DNA from: Glaciibacter superstes DSM 21135
GTDB lineage: Bacteria > Actinomycetota > Actinomycetes > Actinomycetales > Microbacteriaceae
Reading direction: 5' to 3'
DNA length: 64,000 nucleotides
NCBI RefSeq assembly: GCF_000421145.1
Contig: NZ_ATWH01000010.1
Span: 1 to 64,000 of the forward strand
Positions 9,404-16,801 of this stretch are shown piece by piece (position 1 is the stretch's first letter; each line of letters starts with the position of its first letter). A program made the position numbers and the translations under genes. The notes under the pieces were generated by a model, which was not told the origin of the DNA, did not search any database, and saw nothing but the letters and a program-made list of their open reading frames with translations.

Positions 9404-10066
9404 GTGCTTCTCGCCATCGATACCTCCGCCGGAACGAGCGTCGCGGTCGTCGACCGGGACGGCGGCGTGCTGAGCGAGCGGAGTGTCGCAGACACCAGGC
9501 GGCACGCAGAGGTCATCGGCCGGCTGATCGAGGAATGCCTGGCCGAAGCGGATGTCACGCGCGCCTCACTCTCGGGCGTTGCGGCAGGCATGGGACCAGG
9601 GCCGTTCACCGGCCTGCGGGTCGGCATCGCGGCAGCCAGGGTCTTCGCACTCGGCCTCGGGAAGCCGCTGGTTCCCGTGGTGAGCCACGACGCCATCGCC
9701 TTCAGCCGCTTCAGCCACGTCGACCAACTCAGCGCCGCAGACGCCCGGCAGGCACCCGGACTGCTGGTGGTCACCGACGCGCGGCGTCGCGAGGTCTACT
9801 GGTCGGCCTACAGCGGCCAGGACGAGGACGGCCTTCCCGTGCGGACTGACGGGCCGGCCTTGTCACGCCCGGCAGCGCTTGACGAGCAGTCCTTCGGGCA
9901 CGCAGGCCTCCTCCGCCTCGACGCAGCCACCGTTCCGGCCGGCGCACTCGGCATGGTTGCAGAGTTGACGTTCGCTGCCGGGCATCCGTTCCCTGCCGAT
10001 GAGCCGCTCTACCTTCGTTCCCCCGACGTCACGTTGTCGGCCGGCCCGAAGCGGGTGAGCTCGTGA
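9404..10066 (+). CDS. tsaB: tRNA t6A biosynthesis protein TsaB
   Basis: 220 residues from GTG 9404. Begins MLLAIDTSAGTSVAVVDRDG, the ASKHA-fold signature of TsaB, with GPGPFTGLRVGIAAAR in the middle. TsaB is the scaffold partner of TsaD and lacks full catalytic residues. A TAGGCT hexamer lies exactly 6 nt before the start, overlapping the tsaE stop, so a leaderless internal promoter is possible as well as operon transcription. It overlaps rimI by 4 bp. Confidence 0.94.
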   Translation: MLLAIDTSAGTSVAVVDRDGGVLSERSVADTRRHAEVIGRLIEECLAEADVTRASLSGVAAGMGPGPFTGLRVGIAAARVFALGLGKPLVPVVSHDAIAFSRFSHVDQLSAADARQAPGLLVVTDARRREVYWSAYSGQDEDGLPVRTDGPALSRPAALDEQSFGHAGLLRLDAATVPAGALGMVAELTFAAGHPFPADEPLYLRSPDVTLSAGPKRVSS

Positions 10067-10581
10067 CCTGGCAGCTCCGCCGCGCCCGCCAGCGTGACGT
10101 CGACGCCATCATGGTGCTGGAGACGAGCATCTTCGTGAACGACGCCTGGTCGAACGGGATGATGACCAGGGATATCGCCGACCCGTCCTGCTACTACCTC
10201 GTCGCCTTCCCGCCAGACGAGCCGGAGAACATCGTGGCCTACGCCGGCCTGCTCGCACCGGCAGGCGCTGTGGAGGGCGACATCCAGACAATCGCGGTCG
10301 CTCCGTCTGCCAGACGAAGCGGACTCGGACGTACCCTCATCCAGAGCCTGATCACCGAAGCCCGCAAACGCGGTGCCCGCGAGGTGTTCCTCGAGGTGCG
10401 CGCAGACAACCCGGAAGCGCAGCGGCTCTACGCCCGCCTCGGCTTCGAAGACGTCGGGGTTCGCCGCGGGTACTACCAGCCAGACGGAGTCGACGCGATC
10501 GTGATGCGGGCCAGGATCGACGAACCGGTGACCACATTGGCGACGGATGCCGCGGCAGAGGCAACCGAAGAGTGTGAATGA
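10063..10581 (+). CDS. rimI: ribosomal protein S18-alanine N-acetyltransferase-like GNAT enzyme
   Basis: 172 residues from a GTG overlapping the tsaB stop. GNAT fold: the acetyl-CoA loop is seen as [15 protein letters not shown], followed by [20 protein letters not shown]. RimI acetylates protein N-termini (classically S18) and is regularly encoded between tsaB and tsaD in Actinobacteria, as here. The last 20 residues are a variable tail. Confidence 0.9.
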   Translation: MTWQLRRARQRDVDAIMVLETSIFVNDAWSNGMMTRDIADPSCYYLVAFPPDEPENIVAYAGLLAPAGAVEGDIQTIAVAPSARRSGLGRTLIQSLITEARKRGAREVFLEVRADNPEAQRLYARLGFEDVGVRRGYYQPDGVDAIVMRARIDEPVTTLATDAAAEATEECE

Positions 10582-10594
10582 ACGGGGATCACGA

Positions 10595-11707
10595 GTGAAC
10601 ACGGCAGAACCATTGGTTCTCGGCATTGAGACCTCGTGCGATGAGACCGGAATCGGCATCGTTCGCGGCACCCGGCTGCTGTCCAACACGATCGCCTCAT
10701 CGATGGAAGAACACGCCAGGTATGGCGGAGTGGTGCCTGAGGTGGCGGCACGGGCGCACCTGGAAGAGATGGTTCCCGCCATCACCGCCGCCGTCGCAGA
10801 GGCCGGAATCAGCCTCGATGACCTCGACGCCATCGCTGTCACCAGCGGCCCTGGGCTGGCTGGTGCACTCATGGTCGGCGTCGGTGCCGCAAAAGCGCTC
10901 GCCGTGGCGCTGGACAAGCCGATCTATGCGGTCAATCACCTGGTCGGGCACGTCGGTGCTGATCTGCTCAGGGTGAGCGGGCAGAGGGCTGACAGCCTGG
11001 GAGCCGACGCCCAGGGCGACGGGGAGGTCGAGCAGGACGAACCACTCGAGTACCCGACCATCGCCCTCCTCGTCTCCGGTGGCCACACGTCGCTGCTCCT
11101 CGTGCGCGACCTGGTCTCCGACGTTGAGCTCCTGGGCGAAACCATCGACGACGCGGCGGGGGAGGCCTTCGACAAGGTCGCCCGCGTGCTCGGGCTCCCT
11201 TACCCGGGCGGCCCCCAGATCGACAGGGCGGCGGAGGGCGGCGATCCACGGGCCATCCGTTTTCCTCGCGGGCTCAGCAAGCCGAAAGACCTTGTCAACC
11301 ACCGTTACGACTTCTCGTTCTCTGGGCTCAAGACCGCGGTCGCCCGCTGGGTCGAGCAGCGCCAGGATGCCGGAGAGCCGGTTCCCCGCGCCGACGTCGC
11401 CGCAAGTTTTCGCGAGGCGGTGGTTGACATCCTGCTCACCAAGGCGGTCGCAGCCTGTTCCGACCTGGGCGTGCCGCGCCTGCTCCTCGGCGGGGGCGTG
11501 GTCGCGAATCGGCGCCTGCGTGCGCTGGCCGCCCTGCGAACGGATGCCGCAGGCATCACCCTGCGTATCCCGCCGCTACCTCTCTGTACCGACAACGGTG
11601 CCATGATCGCTGCCCTCGGCGCGCAGCTGATCATGGCCGGCCACGCGCCGTCCACGCTCGATTTCGGCGCAGATTCGACCCTCCCGGTCACCGATATTCA
11701 GGTGTAA
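10595..11707 (+). CDS. tsaD: tRNA t6A threonylcarbamoyltransferase TsaD
   Basis: 370 residues from GTG 10595, chosen because GGGGA lies about 7 nt upstream; GTG 10574 is an alternative inside rimI. Begins near [16 protein letters not shown], the TsaD signature, with the metal-binding HLEEM and the NHLVGH block, then SGGHTSLL and a late [11 protein letters not shown]. An acidic insert of about 20 residues follows [12 protein letters not shown]. It transfers the threonylcarbamoyl group to A37 of tRNA and completes the set with TsaE and TsaB. A gap of about 140 bp follows, so this probably ends the operon. Confidence 0.95.
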   Translation: MNTAEPLVLGIETSCDETGIGIVRGTRLLSNTIASSMEEHARYGGVVPEVAARAHLEEMVPAITAAVAEAGISLDDLDAIAVTSGPGLAGALMVGVGAAKALAVALDKPIYAVNHLVGHVGADLLRVSGQRADSLGADAQGDGEVEQDEPLEYPTIALLVSGGHTSLLLVRDLVSDVELLGETIDDAAGEAFDKVARVLGLPYPGGPQIDRAAEGGDPRAIRFPRGLSKPKDLVNHRYDFSFSGLKTAVARWVEQRQDAGEPVPRADVAASFREAVVDILLTKAVAACSDLGVPRLLLGGGVVANRRLRALAALRTDAAGITLRIPPLPLCTDNGAMIAALGAQLIMAGHAPSTLDFGADSTLPVTDIQV

Positions 11708-11848
11708 TACCCGGTCACTGGCGCATCTGGGCAGGAAAGCAGATATTCTGGCGGAGGGGGAAGGATGCGTCCATGGTGATTGACACCCCGTGAGTCCGGG
11801 TGCCACTATGGCACCGCCGCATCTCTGGCTTCATGAAGGAGTCAAATA

Positions 11849-11947
11849 ATGACTGGCACGATTTTCATCACGGTCTCGAATCCAGGCGCGTCCACCACCA
11901 GCTACCCAGCGCCGCAGGCGTGGAAAGGAATGACCACTCATGAGTGA
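11849..11947 (+). CDS. candidate 32-residue leader ORF coupled to the downstream membrane protein
   Basis: ATG at 11849 is preceded by an excellent Shine-Dalgarno (GAAGGAG, 7 nt spacing). It opens a 32-codon frame starting MTGTIFITVSNPGASTT and ending at TGA 11945-11947, overlapping the next gene's ATG (11940) by 8 nt. I recognise no family. A good ribosome site plus overlap suggests a translated short peptide, perhaps coupled to the downstream gene. The internal ATG at codon 28 sits close to the next start. Confidence 0.4.
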   Translation: MTGTIFITVSNPGASTTSYPAPQAWKGMTTHE

Positions 11948-12521
11948 TCCAAACACCCCGGAGACCCCGAAGGTTCCCGACGTACCGCAGGTTCCCGATG
12001 TACCACAGGTTCCAGAGGTGCCCGAGATTCCGGGCACCGAGAACGCCGCGGGCGCGCCCGGCAACGGTGTGGAGGAAGGTGGCGCAGGCGTGGGAAGCGA
12101 CCCGCTGGCCGCTCCGGCTTCACCGCCTCCTCCGGCATACGGTGCACCGACGCCTCCTCCGGCGTACGGTTCCCCGACGCCGCCACCCGCCTATGGTGCA
12201 CCGGCCGGCAATGCATACACGGGTGCTCCCGCCAAGAAGCAGCCGGTGCTCAGCCTGATCTCGATGATCGCCGGTATCGTCGGTGTGCTGGGAAGCCCGG
12301 TCGTGTTCTTCCCGTTCGTCGGCGGCATTCTCGGCCTGTTCATCCCGGCTGCCGCCGTAGTTCTCGGCTTCATGGGCAAGAAGAAGGAGCCAGAGGCCAA
12401 GGGATTCTGGCTCACCGGTATCATCACCGGCTTCGTCGGCCTCGCGGCCGCGCTGCTCAGCTTCATCCTGTGGGGTGTCGTGTTCGCCAACATCGGAACA
12501 ATGGATTCGTACACCTACTAG
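11940..12521 (+). CDS. proline-rich DUF4190-like membrane protein
   Basis: 193 residues. The N-terminal half is low-complexity: VPDVPQVPDVPQVPEVP heptad-like repeats (residues 10-35), then several PPPAYGAPT-type repeats (about 60-90). The C-terminal half has two hydrophobic segments: one around MIAGIVGVLGSPVVFFPF leading into a GKKKEPEAKGF loop, and a last helix before the stop. This is the usual layout of small actinobacterial DUF4190-like proteins with an extended cytoplasmic Pro-rich tail. Function unknown. A strong terminator follows at 12567. Confidence 0.7.
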   Translation: MSDPNTPETPKVPDVPQVPDVPQVPEVPEIPGTENAAGAPGNGVEEGGAGVGSDPLAAPASPPPPAYGAPTPPPAYGSPTPPPAYGAPAGNAYTGAPAKKQPVLSLISMIAGIVGVLGSPVVFFPFVGGILGLFIPAAAVVLGFMGKKKEPEAKGFWLTGIITGFVGLAAALLSFILWGVVFANIGTMDSYTY

Positions 12522-12566
12522 GCAGCACAGGCTCAGGTCAGCACACGCTGAAGAGCATGCTTTCAT

Positions 12567-12598
12567 CCGCGGGCGTTGCCATCAGGCAACGCCCGCGG
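12567..12598. terminator. strong hairpin terminator
   Basis: Perfect 14-bp inverted repeat CCGCGGGCGTTGCC / GGCAACGCCCGCGG around the 4-nt loop ATCA, 45 bp after the preceding stop. There is no clear U-tract, as is often so in high-GC genomes. A TTG in the right arm is not a plausible start for the next gene. Confidence 0.75.
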
Positions 12599-12635
12599 CG
12601 ATTCCCACGGAGAGCCGCAGATCGATGAGGCACAG

Positions 12636-13049
12636 ATGAATGAGACGCAGTCAGGCGCAGACGGTCGGGCAGACCTGCCACCCGTCGACCTGACCACGCG
12701 CAGCGCCCCGCCAGACGGGCAGCTCGCATACGAGTCGACGGTGACGGCTCCCACGGAGTGGGTGCCTTACGTCTACACCGATGCCGAGTTGAAGGCGCTG
12801 GCCGCCCGCAGGGGCCTGTCGACCGTATCCCTCGTCATCGGGTTGCTCGGCCTGGTGGTCTCCATCGTCTGGGTCTGGGGCGGAGCACTGTCGCTCGGCG
12901 CGCTGGCGCTCGGGCTCATCGCTCGCACCGTCGAGCCCACCGCGAGATCGCGGTGGGGGTGGGGAATAGCGACCGGGCTCTTCGGCCTCGTCATCTCGGC
13001 CGGCTGGCTCTATTTCATCGCCGTGCTCGGGTCGACACCGGACTACTGA
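12636..13049 (+). CDS. DUF4190-like small membrane protein
   Basis: 137 residues from ATG 12636; the frame stays open to a TTG at 12576 but that lies inside the terminator hairpin, so the ATG is preferred. A polar N-terminus of about 60 residues (PPVDLTTRSAPPDGQ) is followed by two hydrophobic helices: VSLVIGLLGLVVSIVWVWGG, and a last one around IATGLFGLVISAGWLYF. They are joined by a short basic loop. It resembles the upstream gene in architecture and is probably a diverged member of the same group. It ends 6 bp from a convergent methyltransferase gene. Confidence 0.65.
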   Translation: MNETQSGADGRADLPPVDLTTRSAPPDGQLAYESTVTAPTEWVPYVYTDAELKALAARRGLSTVSLVIGLLGLVVSIVWVWGGALSLGALALGLIARTVEPTARSRWGWGIATGLFGLVISAGWLYFIAVLGSTPDY

Positions 13050-13055
13050 CTGTCG

Positions 13056-14255
13056 TTACTGCTCTGGAACGATCCGCTCCACCAGCAGGGTGATGTGTTT
13101 TCCACCGACGCGGGTGAGCAGCAGAGTGCCTGACTTTGTGCCCTTCAACCGCAACCGGGTGCGCAATGCTGCCGGGTCGACATCCACGCCCCGCTTCTTG
13201 ATTTCCAGGGTGCCGATTTTTCGTTCCAGCAGGGCGGATCGCAGCTTGCGTTCATCGGTCGGCAACCGTTCGAGCACGCGGAACGCCGTGGCGAACGGGG
13301 TCAGGATCAGACGGTCGGTCGTGAGATAGGCGATCGAGTTGTCGAGCATGCGCGCATCGATCGACCTGGCCAGGTCGCCGATGAGACGGGCACGGATGAC
13401 GGAGCCGTCGGGTTCGTACAGGTACTCACCGATCTCGCCGGTTGGGGCATCCTGGCTGTCAGCCTCCGCGCTGAGCTCGCGTACGCCGTCGGCAGTCAGC
13501 AGCAGTGCTGAACGACGCACGCCTGCGCGGGCAAGCGGGCCGAACCACAGCGCCATCTCCACAAGCTGGCCGTCGACGGAGACCCACTGCGCCTCAGCGT
13601 CGGGTGGAAGCTGCTCGCGGTCGTGGCCGGGGCCCAGCTTCACGCCGGATGGAACCCTGCTTGCCATCTCGAACACCCACTCGAGGGGCGGCGAGTACTC
13701 GTCTGGACGGTTCAACCTGGTGGTGTTGGAATGCCCAGAGGTGCGCCTGGCCGGGTCGAACCAGAACCCGTCGACACCACTGAGATCCGCGTCGCGGGCG
13801 TCGGAATGCACCACAGTGGTGCCCGCGAACGGCGCGAGGTTGTAGCTGGCGATGGCCGCGGTGACCTCGTCGGCCTCGACGGCCTCGACCTGGATGTTCA
13901 GGGCCGCCATGGACATGGCGTCCCCGCCGATCCCGCACCCGAGGTCAGCGACCCGGCCGATGCCGGCGCCCAGGAACCGGCCGGCGTGGAGCGCGGCCAC
14001 CCGCAGCCTGGTGGCCTGTTCGAGTCCGGCCTGGGTGAACAGCATGCGGCTGGCGAACTCTCCGAACTTGGAGACCGCCTTCGCCCGGAGTTTCGACTGG
14101 GTGAGAACGGCGGCGACCAGCCCGGGTGAATGCCCGGCCTTCCTGAGATCACTCACCATCCGCACGACGTCGGCCGCATCGGTGTACGGCGGAAGGGAAT
14201 CCAGTAGAGCCAGTCCGGTCGGTGATAACAGCTCGACGAGCTCTCCGCGTTCCAT
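13056..14255 (-). CDS. class I SAM-dependent methyltransferase with THUMP-like C-terminus
   Basis: 399 residues. The SAM-binding motif I is clear (VADLGCGIGGDA, about residues 101-112), followed by VEAVEADE for motif II and a WFDPARR motif around residue 166 resembling the catalytic D/NPP-type site. The C-terminal third (about 300-399) fits the THUMP-like domain found in this actinobacterial family. The substrate is not known; an RNA substrate is plausible from the THUMP-like part but is inference. It is encoded opposite to its neighbours and shares a 200-bp region with groES. Confidence 0.75.
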   Translation of the reverse strand: MERGELVELLSPTGLALLDSLPPYTDAADVVRMVSDLRKAGHSPGLVAAVLTQSKLRAKAVSKFGEFASRMLFTQAGLEQATRLRVAALHAGRFLGAGIGRVADLGCGIGGDAMSMAALNIQVEAVEADEVTAAIASYNLAPFAGTTVVHSDARDADLSGVDGFWFDPARRTSGHSNTTRLNRPDEYSPPLEWVFEMASRVPSGVKLGPGHDREQLPPDAEAQWVSVDGQLVEMALWFGPLARAGVRRSALLLTADGVRELSAEADSQDAPTGEIGEYLYEPDGSVIRARLIGDLARSIDARMLDNSIAYLTTDRLILTPFATAFRVLERLPTDERKLRSALLERKIGTLEIKKRGVDVDPAALRTRLRLKGTKSGTLLLTRVGGKHITLLVERIVPEQ

Positions 14256-14290
14256 CCCGCAAACCTACCAACCCGTGGCCGGTGACTTTG

Positions 14291-14334
14291 TCTGCGATGA
14301 CAACGTCTGCGATCACACCCTCTGCGATCACACC
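14291..14334. repeat. three tandem 14-15-bp repeats upstream of the groES operators
   Basis: Consecutive units TCTGCGATGACAACG, TCTGCGATCACACCC and TCTGCGATCACACC run directly into the first CIRCE element, whose first bases (TCTGGCACTCAC) continue the pattern. Likely a replication-slippage array in the divergent intergenic region. Confidence 0.6.
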
Positions 14335-14363
14335 TCTGGCACTCACATTGCATGAGTGCCAGA
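14335..14363. promoter_or_regulatory. CIRCE-like HrcA operator 1 (covers the -35)
   Basis: Perfect 10-bp inverted repeat TCTGGCACTC / GAGTGCCAGA with a 9-bp spacer. This closely matches the CIRCE consensus TTAGCACTC-N9-GAGTGCTAA, the operator of the heat-shock repressor HrcA. It covers the proposed groES -35 hexamer. Confidence 0.8.
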
Positions 14364-14376
14364 ATCGCTCTAAACT
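14348..14376 (+). promoter_or_regulatory. groES promoter
   Basis: TTGCAT (14348-14353), a 17-bp spacer, and TAAACT (14371-14376), ideal sigma-70-type spacing, sandwiched between the two CIRCE elements. Predicted transcription start near 14383. Confidence 0.65.
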
Positions 14377-14380
14377 CGAT

Positions 14381-14407
14381 TTAGCACTCTCGACGTGAGT
14401 CTGCTAA
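14381..14407. promoter_or_regulatory. CIRCE-like HrcA operator 2 (at transcription start)
   Basis: TTAGCACTC, 9-bp spacer, GTCTGCTAA. The left arm is perfect CIRCE consensus; the right arm matches at 7 of 9 positions. It overlaps the predicted groES transcription start. Confidence 0.75.
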
Positions 14408-14408
14408 T

Positions 14409-14440
14409 CAAGTCTTAGTCAAGACAAGTCTTAGTCAAGA
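14409..14440 (+). repeat. perfect 16-bp tandem duplication in the groES 5' UTR
   Basis: CAAGTCTTAGTCAAGA occurs twice with no gap, ending just before the AGAGG ribosome-binding site of groES. Confidence 0.8.
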
Positions 14441-14452
14441 AAGAGGTCAACC

Positions 14453-14749
14453 GTGTCGGTCTCCATCAAGCCGCTCGAGGATCGCATCGTCATCAAGCAG
14501 GTCGACGCAGAGCAGACCACTGCGTCTGGTCTGGTCATTCCTGACACCGCGAAGGAAAAGCCACAGGAGGGCGAAGTCGTCGCCGTCGGCCCCGGCCGCA
14601 TCGACGACAACGGCAACCGCGTGCCGCTCGACGTCGCCGTCGGCGACAAGGTGCTCTACTCCAAGTACGGCGGAACCGAGGTCAAGTTCGGCGGGGACGA
14701 CCTGCTCGTTCTCTCGGCTCGCGATGTCCTCGCGGTGATCGTGCGCTAG
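14453..14749 (+). CDS. groES: co-chaperonin GroES
   Basis: 98 residues from a GTG with AGAGG upstream. Begins [15 protein letters not shown] and ends [12 protein letters not shown], with the [21 protein letters not shown] core (here [10 protein letters not shown]), normal GroES. It forms the heptameric lid for GroEL. No groEL follows; in Actinobacteria the essential groEL is often at another locus, so this is not a deletion as such. Two CIRCE operators predict HrcA control, and a strong terminator follows directly, so it is monocistronic. Confidence 0.97.
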   Translation: MSVSIKPLEDRIVIKQVDAEQTTASGLVIPDTAKEKPQEGEVVAVGPGRIDDNGNRVPLDVAVGDKVLYSKYGGTEVKFGGDDLLVLSARDVLAVIVR

Positions 14750-14765
14750 AACGCACCACAACTCG

Positions 14766-14808
14766 ACGAACGGATCCCGGACGGCTTGGCCGACCGGGAT
14801 CCGTTCGT
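14766..14808. terminator. groES terminator
   Basis: Perfect 15-bp inverted repeat: arms ACGAACGGATCCCGG and CCGGGATCCGTTCGT around a 13-nt loop, starting 17 bp after the groES stop. The DNA after it (TTAATC) is only weakly T-rich. Confidence 0.8.
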
Positions 14809-14843
14809 TAATCGCCGGGTCGGTTGAGGGAACCGCCAGGTCT

Positions 14844-14849
14844 TAGCAT
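14844..14849 (+). promoter_or_regulatory. leaderless -10 element for rarD
   Basis: TAGCAT ends 7 nt before the rarD ATG (14857), so transcription would start at the A of the ATG. No Shine-Dalgarno is present. Confidence 0.5.
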
Positions 14850-14856
14850 TGAGATC

Positions 14857-15855
14857 ATGCCCGTCGACCCCGCGCCCGTTGCTTCCCCGGGCGATTCTCC
14901 GGGAGATTCCTCAGATGGGGGCGCACCGGGTCGTAACCCCGCAGACGGGGGCGAACACCGCTCAGGACTCATCTACGCCGTTCTCGCCTACGGGCTCTGG
15001 GGCATCCTTCCCCTGTACTTCCTCCTTCTGCTTCCGGCCGGTCCGTTCGAGATCGTCGCCTGGCGGGTGCTGTTCACCCTGGTCTTCTGCGTTCTGCTGA
15101 TCGTCGTCACCCGCACCTGGCGGCCGTTCCTGGCGGTCCTGCGCAAGCCACGCATCGTCTGGATCATGGGGCTCGCCGGCGTCCTGATCTTCATCAACTG
15201 GCAGACCTATGTTCTCGCCGCGCTCAGCGGGCACGTCGTCGAAGCGGCGCTCGGCTATTTCATCAACCCGATCGTGACCGTTTTCCTCGGCGTTCTGGTG
15301 CTTCGCGAGCGGCTGCGGCGCCTGCAGTGGATTGCAATCGGAATCAGCCTGATCGCCGTTGTAGTGCTCACCGTCGGGTACGGGTCGCTGCCGTGGATCT
15401 CGCTGGTCCTCGCCTTCTCCTTCGGCTTCTACGGACTCATCAAGAAGCGCGTCGGCCGAGAGGTCGATGCGGTCACCGGTCTCACCCTCGAGACGGCGTG
15501 GCTGGCCCCGGTAGCGATCGTCCAGCTGATCGTTGTTGCGGGCATCTCCGGACTCACCTTCGGAACGGTCTCTCCCTGGCACACGGTCGGCCTCCTCTCT
15601 GCGGGCGTGGTCACGGCCGTACCGTTGCTTCTCTTCGCCTCAGCGGCCCGCCGGCTTCCGCTCACCACACTGGGCCTGGTGCAGTTCTTCGCCCCCGTGC
15701 TGCAGTTCCTCGTCGGCGTGTTCATCCTGGGGGAGCCGATGCCACTCGAACGGTGGATCGGCTTCGGGCTGGTCTGGGTGGCACTGGTCATCTTGACGGC
15801 CGACATGATCGCTTCTGGACGCGCACCACGGCGAGCATCCCTCGAACCGACCTGA
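14857..15855 (+). CDS. rarD: EamA-family transporter RarD
   Basis: 332 residues from ATG 14857; a TTG 33 nt upstream lies in the promoter. A polar N-terminus of about 35 residues precedes roughly ten membrane helices, starting YAVLAYGLWGILPLYF, the RarD hallmark. Further blocks include FEIVAWRVLFTLVF and GYFINPIVTVFLGV. This drug/metabolite-transporter subfamily is named for chloramphenicol sensitivity; the real substrate is unknown. Confidence 0.85.
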   Translation: MPVDPAPVASPGDSPGDSSDGGAPGRNPADGGEHRSGLIYAVLAYGLWGILPLYFLLLLPAGPFEIVAWRVLFTLVFCVLLIVVTRTWRPFLAVLRKPRIVWIMGLAGVLIFINWQTYVLAALSGHVVEAALGYFINPIVTVFLGVLVLRERLRRLQWIAIGISLIAVVVLTVGYGSLPWISLVLAFSFGFYGLIKKRVGREVDAVTGLTLETAWLAPVAIVQLIVVAGISGLTFGTVSPWHTVGLLSAGVVTAVPLLLFASAARRLPLTTLGLVQFFAPVLQFLVGVFILGEPMPLERWIGFGLVWVALVILTADMIASGRAPRRASLEPT

Positions 15856-15940
15856 TCTGGCGCTACGCTCGGTGCCGCGCCGCAGCCTGATCGAAGCAGC
15901 AGGTGTCGCAACAGCAGCACGCACAGCGAGAGGACACCGG

Positions 15941-16675
15941 ATGCCCCGCCAGAGGCCGACCGCAGTGGTCATCGCACTCGTGACCCTGATGAGCGCTGCT
16001 GCGTTCACCGCCTGTGCCCCAGTGTCACCCACCCCCACCCCCACCCCGACGCCGACTGTGCAGCCGACGATCGTGCCGACCGGAGACGGGGTGCTCCGCA
16101 TCGGCACGCTCTTCCCGATGACCGGAGACGCCGCTGCCGGTGGCGCAGCCCAGGTCGCAGGAACCGAGGTGGCAGCGAGGGAGATCGATCGGGAAGGCGG
16201 CGTGCTCGGGCAGCCGATCGAGCTGATCCACCGCAACTCCGTCGGTGATGTGCCGGCCGCCATCGCCGACCTCGCTGCGCGCGGAGTCGACGTGATTCTC
16301 TGGGACCTGAACACTCCGACGCCGACGGATGCCGCGGCATCCGTCACCGCCGCAGGTGCTGTCATCGTCTCGCTGGCGGATCTGGCAGCACAAACGGGCA
16401 GCGTGGCGGGCGACGACACCTTCACCGTGCGGTTGCGAATGGAGGACCCAGGGCTCTCGGATGGAGCCGGTGGGGCGCAGGCCTACGACGCCGTGGTGCT
16501 GGTGGCGCTTGCCGCGACCGAGGCCGGTGACGACGGCGGGGCGTCGGTCGAGCACGCACTCACGACGGTGTCCCGCGGCGACACTTCGTGCCCATCCTGG
16601 GGCCAGTGCCGTGCGGCGCAGGATGACGGTCGAACGATCGGCTACCAGCGCGCGAACGGCCAAACAGGATCGTAA
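15941..16675 (+). CDS. internally shortened branched-chain amino acid-type binding lipoprotein
   Basis: 244 residues from ATG 15941 (the frame is open to 15872). Signal peptide with a lipobox ending AFTAC, then a Pro/Thr linker. The fold starts like the LivJ family: VLRIGTLFPMTGDAAAGG (compare the full-length neighbour LKIGTILPQSG). After FTVRLRMEDPG it jumps to a C-terminal YDAVVLVALAA block that in the neighbour (YDAVMLIALAA) lies some 180 residues later. The central part of the two-lobed fold is therefore missing in frame, with no frameshift seen. It may be a degenerate paralogue or a small specialised lipoprotein. A C...C pair near the end (TSCPSWGQC) is retained. Confidence 0.7.
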   Translation: MPRQRPTAVVIALVTLMSAAAFTACAPVSPTPTPTPTPTVQPTIVPTGDGVLRIGTLFPMTGDAAAGGAAQVAGTEVAAREIDREGGVLGQPIELIHRNSVGDVPAAIADLAARGVDVILWDLNTPTPTDAAASVTAAGAVIVSLADLAAQTGSVAGDDTFTVRLRMEDPGLSDGAGGAQAYDAVVLVALAATEAGDDGGASVEHALTTVSRGDTSCPSWGQCRAAQDDGRTIGYQRANGQTGS

Positions 16676-16713
16676 CGATTTGGGACGGTTTACCGGGTTG
16701 TTACGCTGTCGCC

Positions 16714-16742
16714 TTGTAACCGGGCGCTCCTGTGAATATTGT
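16714..16742 (+). promoter_or_regulatory. probable livJ promoter
   Basis: TTGTAA (16714-16719), 17-bp spacer, TATTGT (16737-16742), giving a leader of about 50 nt before livJ. Confidence 0.4.
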
Positions 16743-16801
16743 GACAGAACGGCAGTCAGTCGGCTGCCGTGATTTATCGATTCCTAGTCCCAAGGAGCAA
16801 C

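Noticed and set aside
12576..12635. TTG start at 12576 for the DUF4190-like protein
   Set aside because: It lies within the right part of the terminator hairpin of the previous gene; ATG 12636 is better.
14750..14856. groEL or a remnant downstream of groES
   Set aside because: The segment is a terminator and the rarD promoter; there is no GroEL-like sequence. groEL is commonly elsewhere in Actinobacteria.
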